A stretch of 64,000 bases of DNA from Flavilitoribacter sp020436695 (GTDB lineage Bacteria > Bacteroidota > Bacteroidia > Chitinophagales > Saprospiraceae), in contig JAWKLQ010000011.1 in the NCBI GenBank assembly GCA_041392665.1, positions 186,001 through 250,000 on the forward strand, written 5' to 3'. The notes beneath the pieces are model-generated. The model ran no database searches and was not told where the DNA came from. It saw only the letters and a program-made list of their open reading frames with translations. Made by a program: the position numbers and the translations under genes. Position 1 is the stretch's first letter. Every line of letters starts with the position of its first letter. Shown piece after piece: positions 36,290-46,040 of this stretch.

Positions 36290-39200
36290 TTAATTTTTAC
36301 CATCCATCAAATAAAAGATACCGGTATCTCTGGGCAAACGGTCCAGCGACTTGTGGGTAGGATGCTGCTTTTGTTTTTTAACCTTTTCCACAAGATAGGG
36401 TACCCTTTGTTGCACAAATTCGATCAGTTCTTCAATGGTAATAGCACCATCGTTCCGGTATTCTTTCTGGAAGGTCTCCGGATTGTCACCGTAAATATCC
36501 GCCTGCACCATTTTGCCGTCAATCTCTACTTTTTCATTGCGGAAAGCCTCCAGGATGGCCTTGGTAAATGCTCCATTTCCCCAGCTCGCATCTTCGAAGG
36601 AATATTCATCGGCACTACAGGAAGCGATCACCTCAACCCCCGAACTGGCTTCGATCAGACTACTCATCACCTTACTGGCGCCTTCTTCAAAATCCCGGGC
36701 GCCCGTGAGGGCACTTCCGCTATGGCAGGCATCGATCATGACAAGGATGTTGGCATCGATCATCTTCAGCTTGTCCAGAATATCCTCCTCAAAATTGATG
36801 GAGGTCGTCTCTTCGTAACGTGAATCAAAATCGGACGGCATGATGATGAAGTCGCGGTTTTGATCCACTTTTCCGTGTGAGGAGATAAAGATCACTACCA
36901 GGTCGTTTTTCTTGATATTTTGCCGGGTCAGATCAATGAAGCTGTTGCGAATATTGAGCACGGTGGTTTCGGCCTTACCCGTCATTACTTTGACATCGAC
37001 CTTGCGAAAACCAACTCCCCGCTCATCGAGCAGTTTGCTGAACTCATTGGCAATATCCCGGGCATCTTTCACCGTGTAATTCAGGTCCTCGTGAGCAATA
37101 CCGATGGAGTATACATAGAGGTTGGGATTACTTCTGGGTTGATACTCGATCTCCATCGGCGGGCTTTTGAACTCCGTCCCGTCGTCGTACAGATAAAGGA
37201 TCTGTACCTGGTTCATCCCGGGAGATAAACGGATCTTATTGCTGTAGGACTGCCGGTTGCGCCCGGCATCTTCTGCGGGAGGTCCCAGCTTGGCCTCGTC
37301 CATTTTTTGGCCCTGATGTTTTTTTCCGTTGATCAGTACGTTGAATTTGGTTTTCGAAAGTGGTTTTTCGGATAGGGCAATAACCTTAAGGTCTACATCC
37401 CGCTGGCTGACCGAGACTTGTCTCGACTGGAAATCACTGGGATCAGGAGACGCCCAGACCATTTCATCCGGGATCCGTCCGGAGGCAGTTGTCATCTGCG
37501 GCTGTGGTTGAGGTTCCGCAGGTGCAGCATTGCCGAGGCCCAAATAAAAAGTCTTTTTAACGGGATCCATATCCGGTCCCTGGGCCACAAAGGTTATCGG
37601 AATGGAGCCTCCGCGGAAACCAGCGTCATAGGTAAAGGAAAAAGAGACATTATAGGTCTCCCGGGGTCTGATGCCCGGCACCCGTTGTCGCTCCGAACCC
37701 GTACTTTTTACACCCGCCGGGATTTGAAAATCAGCCGTAAAAGGCGGTGCGGCCACCTCGCCGGTATTGACGAGCTCAACGTCCAGCCGGATGGGCATGT
37801 CCGGGCTTGGATTGGAAGCCGGAACAAAATTGCTGCGGTTGATCACGAGCTGCGCCGGAGCCGGCTGATCGTCGGATTTAAGGGTCATTACCGTACTGGT
37901 AACGTGGGTTTCATCGGCTATTACATCAATGGTGAGCTGGACTTCCCCTTTGGTACTTCTTTCCGTGGCCTGCACCGGAATGTAGATATATTTAGACTGT
38001 CCGGCCCGGAGGGTGCCGATCTGCAGTTTTTGCCAGTAATCAAATCCATCGGCAGTGCCTTCCCCGGAGATCTGGCTCGAAATGTGATTGATCGTTCGCT
38101 TACTTTGATTCCGGATCTGGAGACCGAAGTATCCACGTTCTCCGGATTCAAGGCGCTGGTTGCCGTTATCGTCCGAAAAACTGGGTTCGGTAAGCGTGAC
38201 CAGCCCACGGAGCTGGGTAGTATTTCCGTATTGGTCATTGGATAGATCAACGGTATTGGGCTTTCTTTCAATGAGTTTATAGGTGAAGGAGCCGATATAG
38301 AGGGTAGAGGCCTGATCTTTGTTTGAAGTAGAATTTCCGGCAATGATCAGATCTCCATTGTAAAGTTCAACCAGTGAATGAGCCGTTTCATTGCCGGTAG
38401 CCTGATAGATGGGATAGGTATTGGATTCCAGCTCATTGCCGTTGGCATCCGTGATCAGCAATTCAAGCATGGTAGTGGTAGCCCGGGGCATATAGGATTT
38501 TGTCTGGCCAAAAACGGCATACCCTCCTTCGGAAAGCTCAATAACACAGGTGGCGATGTCTTCGGCTGCTTTGCCATGGGTTTTTTCCCATTCCACCCGC
38601 CCTTCCGGGTCTAATTTGATCAGCCATTTATCCGACAGGCCGGCTCCCTTTGAATTGGTTACGCCGGCGATGGCATACCCTCCGTCGACGGTGGCTGTAA
38701 TACCCAGCCCTTCCTGCAAATTGCGGTCTCCGAAAAACTTCGGTCCGCCCCACAGATCCTGCCCGTTGTGATCTACTTTCATGATCCAGGCGTCTTCCGG
38801 ATGTGCATTGTTAGACAGGTCGGTGCTCCCTATTAGAGCAAACCCACCATCCTGAGCAGCCACGATCTCTTCAACTGTACCCAGCCCCAGATTGCGCAGG
38901 TCTCGTTTGGTGATCTTTTCGTGATCGATGCTCAGCGTCCAGCTAGTGGTTTCTTTTTTGTTTTTTTGATAGCCAATGGCCAGTAAATGCCCCTGTGGGT
39001 CAATCGCAATATCCTTGATCACCTCGTCCTGCTTATCCTCGCCGGCAACCTTTTCTTCGGAGAGCAACTTACCCTCCGGGTCTACTTTCAGGATCCAGCC
39101 ATCCAGGTCCGATCTTTTCCCTTCGGCCTGGTATCCTACCAGTGTAAAGGTGCCATCGTGGTTTTGAACTACCGAGTTGATCGAAGCATTACCGTTCCCT

Positions 39201-39472
39201 CCGAAGGTATTTCTCCGGATCTCTTTTCCGTCTTCAGGTTCAATGACTAGGAACAGACCATTGGTGCTCTGAAGGTCCGGACTGATCGTTTCGCCCACCG
39301 CAATAATGTAGCCGTTGGGAGTGGCGATCACTTTGTTTACCTTATCATGGAGCGTAGCTTTACGTTGGTAATCCCACTTACTCAGCAGATTTACTTCGAA
39401 TTGAGCCTGAGAGGCAGGACAGAACGCTAAGAAAAAAGCAGTAATGGTTAATAGGGTAAAAAATACTCTCAT
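36290..39472 (-). CDS. Exported caspase-family (C14) peptidase with propeller and Ig-like domains
   Basis: The 1060-residue protein has a signal peptide (LLTITAFFLAFCPASQAQ). Residues 25-400 are propeller-like repeats (GGYAIAGVTNSKGAGLSDKW-type, GWILKVDPEG). Residues 420-690 look like CARDB/Ig-like beta domains, and 800-1050 form the caspase fold. The catalytic dyad is intact: His866 in VVIFISSHGK and Cys916 in VMIDACHSGS. NLYVYSIGIAHE and KDARDIANEF mark the domain start. The export signal puts the peptidase outside the cytoplasm, unlike most death-type metacaspases. It is divergent from the TPR-CHAT gene (205-bp gap), so the two may share control. Confidence 0.9.
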   Translation of the reverse strand: MRVFFTLLTITAFFLAFCPASQAQFEVNLLSKWDYQRKATLHDKVNKVIATPNGYIIAVGETISPDLQSTNGLFLVIEPEDGKEIRRNTFGGNGNASINSVVQNHDGTFTLVGYQAEGKRSDLDGWILKVDPEGKLLSEEKVAGEDKQDEVIKDIAIDPQGHLLAIGYQKNKKETTSWTLSIDHEKITKRDLRNLGLGTVEEIVAAQDGGFALIGSTDLSNNAHPEDAWIMKVDHNGQDLWGGPKFFGDRNLQEGLGITATVDGGYAIAGVTNSKGAGLSDKWLIKLDPEGRVEWEKTHGKAAEDIATCVIELSEGGYAVFGQTKSYMPRATTTMLELLITDANGNELESNTYPIYQATGNETAHSLVELYNGDLIIAGNSTSNKDQASTLYIGSFTYKLIERKPNTVDLSNDQYGNTTQLRGLVTLTEPSFSDDNGNQRLESGERGYFGLQIRNQSKRTINHISSQISGEGTADGFDYWQKLQIGTLRAGQSKYIYIPVQATERSTKGEVQLTIDVIADETHVTSTVMTLKSDDQPAPAQLVINRSNFVPASNPSPDMPIRLDVELVNTGEVAAPPFTADFQIPAGVKSTGSERQRVPGIRPRETYNVSFSFTYDAGFRGGSIPITFVAQGPDMDPVKKTFYLGLGNAAPAEPQPQPQMTTASGRIPDEMVWASPDPSDFQSRQVSVSQRDVDLKVIALSEKPLSKTKFNVLINGKKHQGQKMDEAKLGPPAEDAGRNRQSYSNKIRLSPGMNQVQILYLYDDGTEFKSPPMEIEYQPRSNPNLYVYSIGIAHEDLNYTVKDARDIANEFSKLLDERGVGFRKVDVKVMTGKAETTVLNIRNSFIDLTRQNIKKNDLVVIFISSHGKVDQNRDFIIMPSDFDSRYEETTSINFEEDILDKLKMIDANILVMIDACHSGSALTGARDFEEGASKVMSSLIEASSGVEVIASCSADEYSFEDASWGNGAFTKAILEAFRNEKVEIDGKMVQADIYGDNPETFQKEYRNDGAITIEELIEFVQQRVPYLVEKVKKQKQHPTHKSLDRLPRDTGIFYLMDGKN

Positions 39473-39677
39473 GCTTAAGGATTGATAAGTTTCTTCTTTA
39501 AATTTCGACCGTTGAAAGTCTTTGAAATGCTATGAATTGAAAGCAGATTTTGTCTGTTGGAGATAATCCGTTTTAAGAAAACTTTAACATTATCCCGGAG
39601 ACGCAGGGCGCGAATTTCTGTAATTTACTTCATTCGCCGGTTTTAGCGGTCGAATTTACCAAAATTCTTTGGCTGTC

Positions 39678-42554
39678 ATGCGCCAATTCTCAGGCATGCT
39701 TTTTTTGTGCTGGTGCACACTATTACCGGCCCGATCAATTGATACGGTTTTAATCCGTCAGCAATTTCGGCAGGCCGTCATTCAATTCGAAAGGCAGGAA
39801 TTTGCGACGGCCAGATCCATCGCTCTAAAAGCCAGAAAAGCCCTGGATGATGCAAAAAATCAATATAGCGGACTGCTGCTGGACCTAAATTATTTGCTGG
39901 CGGATTGTGCGTTGGAAACCGGCAATTATCCCAAAGCACTTCATTATTATCTGGAAATTAAAGATCACCTGGTATCTCAGGGACAAACCCAGGGTTTGGA
40001 GATGGCCGAAGCATTGCATAAACTGGGCTATTACCATCAGGAGACCAAATCATTTCAGGAAGCGATCACATACTGCGAACAGGCGCTGGCGATCCGGAAA
40101 AAATTACTGGATCCACAGCATCTGAAGATCGCCGATCTCTACAATAACCTGGGAGTATGTAAAAATGCACTGGGAGACCACGATAAGGCATTGGAATACT
40201 ATGATCAGGCTTTGCTAATACGCCTTCAAGCTCTTCCTCCCTTTCATCCGCAGATTGCCCAGACGTACAATAATCTGGGGATCTGCATGGAGCAGAAAGG
40301 GGAATATCAGCTGGCGTTAAGCAATTACGGGAAAGCCATGGATCAGTACCGGCAGCTCTACGGAGCACACCATCTTGCTCTGGCTGATGTATATCTGAAT
40401 GTCGGGCCGGTTTATCAGGCTTTAGGAGATGGTGTTGCCAATGTTCGTTTTTTACGATCTGCCCTGGAGATCTATCAGCAACACCTTCCGGAAGATCATC
40501 CTTCTTTGGCTTTAGCCTATAATAATCTGGCGAATGCTTATGTAGAGCAGAGTGATTTTCAGGCCGGCCTGGAAATGTATCAGAAAGCCCTGGCTATTCG
40601 GGTTCAGCATTTTGGGGACTTTCATCCGGATGTGGCCCAAACCTATTTCAACATGGGCGTTTGTTACTTTCGTCAGGCAATGATAAAGGAAGCACAAGGG
40701 CACTTCCTGCATGGTATGAGCGCCCTGAATTACCAACCTTCCTCCCAGCCTTCCTTCGAACGGGTAAGTGATCACTACACACTAATCCTGACCCTGTACT
40801 ATTTATCGGAGTTACAAAAAGAGCAATACCGCAATTCCCAGTCCGTACAGGATCTACTGACGGCATTGGACTATTATGATCAGGCCGACCTGCTCATCGA
40901 TTTTCTGCGTAGTGACTATGAAACGACGGGCTCCAAATTAGCCCTCGCCGATCTGTCTCATCAGTTCTACGATCTGGCGATTACCCTGTCGGTTGATCTT
41001 TTTACCCTGACTCAGGAGCGATCATACGCAGAAAAGGCATTTTATTTTTCCGAAAAAAGCAAAGGACTGTTGCTCCTGGACGCCCTGAACAGTACTAAGG
41101 CGGAACATTTTGCGGGCGTCCCTGATACCCTCCTTTCCCGGATACATGATTTCGAAGATCAGATTGTAGAATTGGAAAAAGAGCGCTATCTCAGTTTGGA
41201 GCGATCAGACCGTGAGAATGTCCACCAGACTGATTCCCTGGCCTCAATGCTGTTTGAAAAAAAACAGAAACTCTCCGCGCTGATCAAATCGCTGCAATCT
41301 GAGTATCCGGAATATTACAGTCTTCGTTACCAAACGGAGGTAGTGTCGGTATCGAAGATACAAAGCGGACTGCTCGCCGCCGATCAGACCCTGCTATCGT
41401 ATTTCCTGGGAGATGAATTTCTCCACCTTTTCGTCATCAACAGGGATGGTTTTGAAGTAGTACGGGCACCGGCAAAAGAAGATCTTCCGGTATGGATCAG
41501 TACGTTGCGTTCCGCCATACGACGATATCCGGAAGTTGCTCCCGAAGAACTACCGCAGAATATCCGATTCTATTTTCAATCGGCATTCAGATTATATGAA
41601 GATCTCCTGCTCCCGGTAGCGTCTCTGCTAAAGGAGCGGGTCATTATCATACCGGACGGGGAATTGGGCCTGATACCTTTTGATGCTCTCATCTCGTCTT
41701 TTCCCGATACCAGCCATACTTTCCGAGATCTGGCTTACCTGGTGAAAGAATATTCGATCAGTTACAACTTTTCCGCTACGCTGTACGCGGAAATGAGCAC
41801 ACAAAAACAAAGCCGGGGCCTGAAACCCTATCTGGGACTGGCACCCGCCTATGAATCTGGCAATACCAATGGCCTGGATCGTTTGCAATTTAACCAGGCT
41901 GAAGTTGAGGCGGTCAAAGGCTTACTGGGAGGAACGATCCTTTCCGGTGTAGCAGCAACCAAAACCAATTTTCTTTCTCAACAGGGCCACTACAAGATCA
42001 TCCACCTGGCAACCCACGGGAAAGCCGATCCCTCCAACAACCGCTTTTCCTTTCTGGCATTTAGTGAAACGCCTGCTACTCCCGGAGAAGCTGCTTTGCT
42101 TTATGTTGCCGAAATTTATGGATTATCGTGTCCGGCCGAACTCGTCGTGCTGAGTGCCTGCGAGACCGGAGTGGGAGAATTGCAGTCAGGTGAGGGGATC
42201 GCCAGCATTGCACGCGCTTTTTCCTATGCGGGTACTCAAAGTCTGGTAGCTACCTTGTGGAGCATCGAAGATAGAGCCACGAACGATCTGATCTTTTCTT
42301 TTTTTGAAAAGATCAGATCCGGCAGCGCAAAAGATTCGGCTTTGAGGAAGGCCAAACTCGATTTTATAAAAGCCGGCGGCCAGCATGTATCCCACCCTTA
42401 TTTCTGGGCAGCTTTTATTCCCGTAGGCAATATGGATCAAATCAGGTTTGGCCCGGTGATCCCTCCGATAGCCGGGCTGATCCCGGTGGCTGTCCTGTTT
42501 TATATCGGTTTGGTCCGGCGTAGAAGAAAAAAGCAGAATAGAGTGATGCGTTGA
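39678..42554 (+). CDS. Exported TPR-CHAT protease-family protein
   Basis: The ATG at 39678 opens a signal peptide (FSGMLFLCWCTLLPARS); the frame begins nine bases earlier with TTG. The 958-residue protein has about eight TPRs in residues 30-380 (LYNNLGVCKNALGDHDKALEY type), a helical linker and a CHAT domain. The caspase-like dyad is present: His780 in HLATHGKAD and Cys828 in LSACETGVGE. A C-terminal helix (IAGLIPVAVLFYIGLV) followed by RRRRKK predicts anchoring with the bulk of the protein in the periplasm. CHAT proteins are caspase relatives often activated through their TPRs. Confidence 0.92.
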   Translation: MRQFSGMLFLCWCTLLPARSIDTVLIRQQFRQAVIQFERQEFATARSIALKARKALDDAKNQYSGLLLDLNYLLADCALETGNYPKALHYYLEIKDHLVSQGQTQGLEMAEALHKLGYYHQETKSFQEAITYCEQALAIRKKLLDPQHLKIADLYNNLGVCKNALGDHDKALEYYDQALLIRLQALPPFHPQIAQTYNNLGICMEQKGEYQLALSNYGKAMDQYRQLYGAHHLALADVYLNVGPVYQALGDGVANVRFLRSALEIYQQHLPEDHPSLALAYNNLANAYVEQSDFQAGLEMYQKALAIRVQHFGDFHPDVAQTYFNMGVCYFRQAMIKEAQGHFLHGMSALNYQPSSQPSFERVSDHYTLILTLYYLSELQKEQYRNSQSVQDLLTALDYYDQADLLIDFLRSDYETTGSKLALADLSHQFYDLAITLSVDLFTLTQERSYAEKAFYFSEKSKGLLLLDALNSTKAEHFAGVPDTLLSRIHDFEDQIVELEKERYLSLERSDRENVHQTDSLASMLFEKKQKLSALIKSLQSEYPEYYSLRYQTEVVSVSKIQSGLLAADQTLLSYFLGDEFLHLFVINRDGFEVVRAPAKEDLPVWISTLRSAIRRYPEVAPEELPQNIRFYFQSAFRLYEDLLLPVASLLKERVIIIPDGELGLIPFDALISSFPDTSHTFRDLAYLVKEYSISYNFSATLYAEMSTQKQSRGLKPYLGLAPAYESGNTNGLDRLQFNQAEVEAVKGLLGGTILSGVAATKTNFLSQQGHYKIIHLATHGKADPSNNRFSFLAFSETPATPGEAALLYVAEIYGLSCPAELVVLSACETGVGELQSGEGIASIARAFSYAGTQSLVATLWSIEDRATNDLIFSFFEKIRSGSAKDSALRKAKLDFIKAGGQHVSHPYFWAAFIPVGNMDQIRFGPVIPPIAGLIPVAVLFYIGLVRRRRKKQNRVMR

Positions 42555-42559
42555 AATCC

Positions 42560-42625
42560 AAGTCGTAAGCCAAAAGCGTTGTGATCCGACTTTCTGACTT
42601 ACGACTTTCTGACTTACGACTTTTT
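42560..42625. terminator. Repeat-built hairpin terminator between convergent genes
   Basis: AAGTCGTAAG (42560-42569) pairs with CTTACGACTT at 42598-42607 or at 42613-42622, the latter followed by a T run. The two right arms come from a 15-bp direct repeat starting CGACTTTCTGACTTA at 42587 and 42602. It lies between the CHAT gene end and the barrel gene end. Confidence 0.6.
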
Positions 42626-43631
42626 ACAACCCCACCCGCAAACCTAAGGTAAAAGTTGAGTAGGAAGGCCGGACAATCTCCTGTTGAGGATTAGTAACCG
42701 TCACGATCAACGGTAAGCCGCTCAACAGGAAAATATTGTAATTCCCGGTGGGCGCAAATTGAATGCCGGCATACCCCAATACAAACTCGGTAGTTTTGAT
42801 CAGGGAATGCGGTTGGGTTTCCATCTTCGCCGGCCGGAAAGTAAGACTATACACCAGTCCGGGATAGAAGGTAAACTTGTTATTTGTCGTTCGGTGGATC
42901 AGGAAAAAATTGGCGCCGGTATTGAACAGGTATTCATCCGTGATGCTGGGCGTCGGGAAATAGACCTGACCGTTACCTCCGAAATAATAATAGGTATGGC
43001 TGTTCAGTTCCCGGTAATAGGAGATGCCGATATCGGCAAGATTACGATCTGCTGCCAGTTGCCTGGCCCTTACCTCACCCGTGATCGTTTTGATGGAGTA
43101 GCCACCGCTGACCAGTAATCGGGGATCGAGCCGTAAGGGTTTCCACCGGAATCTTATACCGACACTGGCCAGGCCGCCGAAAGAATTATCCAGGACGGCT
43201 CCCTGACTGTTTTCATCAAAAGCCTTTTCTTTTTGGAATACCCTGAGCATGGAGCTGGCCGCAGCATTATCGATCCGGGTGCGATTATACCGGAGATGAA
43301 CGCCGATATCCCATCGTCCGGATGGAGATATGCCGTAGTAGCCATACAGATCAGAAGTAAATTGAGACAGCCGGAAACGGTCTACGATCGGAGAATCCTC
43401 ACTGTATTCGTGATAGGCCAGCCAATACGAGGTCAGGGTGTTATTGGAAATAATCTCTGCTTCTCCGGTTTTCAGCACCGTGGAAGAAGCTCCGCTGACG
43501 ATGAAATCCTGTTCCAGAGAATCGAGACCGGGTATGGAATAGCGGAATCGCTGCGCCTGGAGTACCGTACAAGCCAGTAATGCACCGCAGAGGACCAGGG
43601 TTTCGATGGTTATTTTTGCGGTTCTTTTCAT
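42624..43631 (-). CDS. Outer-membrane beta-barrel protein, unknown function
   Basis: The 335-residue protein has a signal peptide (LVLCGALLACTVLQAQ). Alternating aromatic strands (YYYFGGNGQVYFPTP, FTFYPGLVYSLTFRP) and a final strand STFTLGLRVGL point to an outer-membrane barrel. The family is not recognised. It is the last gene of the ECF operon, 196 bp after the lipoprotein gene and separated from it by a foldback element, so its cotranscription is less certain. Confidence 0.7.
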   Translation of the reverse strand: MKRTAKITIETLVLCGALLACTVLQAQRFRYSIPGLDSLEQDFIVSGASSTVLKTGEAEIISNNTLTSYWLAYHEYSEDSPIVDRFRLSQFTSDLYGYYGISPSGRWDIGVHLRYNRTRIDNAAASSMLRVFQKEKAFDENSQGAVLDNSFGGLASVGIRFRWKPLRLDPRLLVSGGYSIKTITGEVRARQLAADRNLADIGISYYRELNSHTYYYFGGNGQVYFPTPSITDEYLFNTGANFFLIHRTTNNKFTFYPGLVYSLTFRPAKMETQPHSLIKTTEFVLGYAGIQFAPTGNYNIFLLSGLPLIVTVTNPQQEIVRPSYSTFTLGLRVGL

Positions 43632-43696
43632 AATGGAATAAAATTAACAGGTGTTTAGAAGACAATAATGAAAACAAAAAAATGCGTCCAGCTTAG

Positions 43697-43821
43697 TGAC
43701 GGAGCAAAAATAAATGAACCAATTGTAGGTTTTTAATATTTCGTTAAGCCATTGACTATCAGGAGATGGTGTGCGAAATTTTCAAAACCTCTAGAAAAAA
43801 TTGGTTCATTTATTTCCGTCA
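43697..43821. repeat. 125-bp foldback element (inverted repeat)
   Basis: TGACGGA (43697-43703) and ATAAATGAACCAATT (43710-43724) on the left pair with AATTGGTTCATTTAT (43799-43813) and TCCGTCA (43815-43821) on the right, giving a 15-bp perfect arm plus a 7-bp outer arm. Inner GGTTTT/AAAACC also pair. It starts just after the lipoprotein gene stop and may be a MITE-like insertion or a large terminator. Confidence 0.6.
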
Positions 43822-43827
43822 AATTAC

Positions 43828-44745
43828 TTAGTCAGCATCTCGCCAGAGTATCATCTGTCTTCCGGTCTGTAGAGATGTTAAGAGCATGATATTGGGCTTT
43901 TTAGAACCGTCTGGATTACAACGTCCTCCGGTACTGTAATCGGTATTGGGAGGCAACATGTCCGGGTTGATGAATTGCCCCACCATCTCCTCAATGCCTA
44001 ATCCTTTACTGGTCCGGTCAATGAGGATCCGGATATAATTATTCTCCTTATCCACGATCCCGGAAACAGGATTGGCGTGATAAAAGCGATCCGTAGCGGG
44101 ATTGCCTCCGCATCCAACCGCCAGTTCGGCACTACCGTTCGGGGGACCGTTGGTAATGGTCATGGGGCTGGTGGCAATGGCCGGAATTAGATTGGGTTTT
44201 TCATTGCCGTCCTCATCTTCATCCGGTTTGAACCAAATACAATAATCCCGGTTATTGGGGCTAAACCAGGCGTTGATGATCTTTAAAGGTGGATTAATCG
44301 GCGGACTCGGAATGATGATCAGTGGGGGAGTAGGTGTGATAAAAAAAGGATTGTCGACAAAGAAACTGGCATCCACCACGCTGGTCTGCGTGCCGATCGG
44401 GATCAATTGTCCGGAGCAATCCGGATCATTGATCAGGAATGTGGCATCCTGATTGATCTCATCCGGTAAGGTCACCACGGCCGCTTCCAAACCTTCCTCA
44501 TAGCGAGACTCCAGCGTTATGGTAGATGTATTGTTGGTGTTTATATTTCGGACCGACAGGAGAAAATCCCTTCCTTTCAGCAACTCAGATGGGTTGGCAA
44601 AGATCGCCAGTTCGGCCCCCTTTTCATATGGCCCTGGTGGTAATTCAATATTCGAGGCCGGGATCGATTCGCATTCCGGATTGCAGGCTTGTAATGCCAG
44701 TAATGCGATCGTAACCGATACTACGAGCGTCAATGGCTTTGTCAT
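43828..44745 (-). CDS. Lipoprotein of unknown function in the ECF operon
   Basis: The ATG at 44745 is preferred over a GTG six bases earlier. The 305-residue protein has a lipoprotein signal (VTIALLALQAC) and a mature part rich in Pro, Asn and Asp. It includes a proline-rich linker (residues about 135-155: ITPTPPLIIIPSPPINPP) and several Cys (CSG, CGG, RCN). The family is not known to me. It follows the coiled-coil protein by 42 bases. Confidence 0.62.
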   Translation of the reverse strand: MTKPLTLVVSVTIALLALQACNPECESIPASNIELPPGPYEKGAELAIFANPSELLKGRDFLLSVRNINTNNTSTITLESRYEEGLEAAVVTLPDEINQDATFLINDPDCSGQLIPIGTQTSVVDASFFVDNPFFITPTPPLIIIPSPPINPPLKIINAWFSPNNRDYCIWFKPDEDEDGNEKPNLIPAIATSPMTITNGPPNGSAELAVGCGGNPATDRFYHANPVSGIVDKENNYIRILIDRTSKGLGIEEMVGQFINPDMLPPNTDYSTGGRCNPDGSKKPNIMLLTSLQTGRQMILWRDAD

Positions 44746-44787
44746 TTTCACTAATGTTTATTTTAGGTTTGGAAAAATTTTGGTGTT

Positions 44788-45987
44788 TTAACTGTTCCTC
44801 AGCTTCATCAGAATTCTGTTGATCTGTTTCTCCAGACTTCTGATATTGAGCGAAATATCTTCGTACGCGCCTTCCGCCGTTTTCTGGGCTTTACCCGGTT
44901 TCCCCTGAGAGATCAGGTCGAATATCTCATTGACGGTAGGACGGATCTGGTTGAGGTGTATCCCTTTGATCAGGAGATCAAATACTTCTTCCAGCTCTTT
45001 ATTGATCTCCTCGTTTTGCCAGTAGCGGGCCACCCCTTCCAGAAATTCCTGCTGGCGGTCGGAGATCTCAATGAAGACCTTTTCGTAGAGCCGGGCATCC
45101 CGGTCCATACTCCGGAAATCATTGGCACCGAAATAGGTTTTAATATGAGGAAGATGCTCTTCGAGGTCTTTTGCATGACGAACATATCCGGCCAGGCTGG
45201 AGGAAATAGCTTTGAAGTATTCGTTCTGCCTGAGATAGCGCTCCTCAAGTGCTTCGGTCAGGTCCTGGGTAAGGGTATTAACCTTGGCTTCCAGATTGGC
45301 GATCTCGGATTGTTGGCGCTCAATGGTCTGTCTTTGTTCTTCAGTCAGGTTTTCCATCTCCGATACCTGGGCTTCCAGTGAGCTCCGGATCTGCTCGAAG
45401 TAGAGGATAGTATCCAGCAGGGTATTGTTCAGACGATACAGTTGCCGTTTGGTCAACTGGTTCTCCCGCTGGAGTTTGCCCATATTATTTTCCAGTGCTT
45501 CGATCTTTTTTTGGAATTCCTGGCTTTCGTCCGCCATATTGACTACCAGAAAATCGATGTAGAATTCTTGCTGACTGGGATCTATCTGCACGGATCCGTC
45601 CAAAGGTTTCAGCAACTTGCGTTCCGGCGAAAGCATGGAAATGGAGATCTCCGGATCAGTCTGATTGCGCACCGGGTAAGGATAAACATATTGCCCGTGC
45701 TCATCGGTAGCTACTTCACCCACATCCGATATCGTTAGCCGGGCATTGGGAATGGCCCGGATCTCGTCACCCACTTTTTCCCTGATGGTGAGATGAATAT
45801 CCACATAATCCATAACCTGCGCTTTGGGGAACAGGGGCAGCAAAAGCAGCACCAGACTAATGATAGTGGAAATGCTGATGGTGCTTGGGAGGCTTTTTTT
45901 AGCTATTTTCCGGCCGCTTGTCCGGAGTTGAGCCCTGTTTGCAAAAAGTAATTCCTTTACCAGGAACGGCATGATTCCAGGTTGCAT
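44788..45987 (-). CDS. Exported coiled-coil protein with N-terminal carboxypeptidase-regulatory-like domain
   Basis: The 399-residue protein has a long basic n-region and a hydrophobic segment (ISTIISLVLLLLPLFPKAQ), so it is exported or membrane-anchored. A beta domain follows (IPNARLTISDVGEVATDEHGQYVYPYP), like CarboxypepD_reg. Residues 150-270 form a strong coiled coil (KIEALENNMGKLQRENQL and similar heptads), and a helical end follows. The function is unknown; the shape suggests a scaffold or sensor spanning part of the periplasm. It lies 53 bases after the papain-fold gene. Confidence 0.65.
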   Translation of the reverse strand: MQPGIMPFLVKELLFANRAQLRTSGRKIAKKSLPSTISISTIISLVLLLLPLFPKAQVMDYVDIHLTIREKVGDEIRAIPNARLTISDVGEVATDEHGQYVYPYPVRNQTDPEISISMLSPERKLLKPLDGSVQIDPSQQEFYIDFLVVNMADESQEFQKKIEALENNMGKLQRENQLTKRQLYRLNNTLLDTILYFEQIRSSLEAQVSEMENLTEEQRQTIERQQSEIANLEAKVNTLTQDLTEALEERYLRQNEYFKAISSSLAGYVRHAKDLEEHLPHIKTYFGANDFRSMDRDARLYEKVFIEISDRQQEFLEGVARYWQNEEINKELEEVFDLLIKGIHLNQIRPTVNEIFDLISQGKPGKAQKTAEGAYEDISLNIRSLEKQINRILMKLRNS

Positions 45988-46040
45988 AAACTATTGAGTT
46001 TAATCGTTAAAACGGTATAAGGTTTCCCCGTTTAGCATCC

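Noticed and set aside
37418..38245. 275-codon plus-strand frame inside the caspase gene
   Set aside because: Shadow of a well-supported gene on the other strand; no domain or start context.
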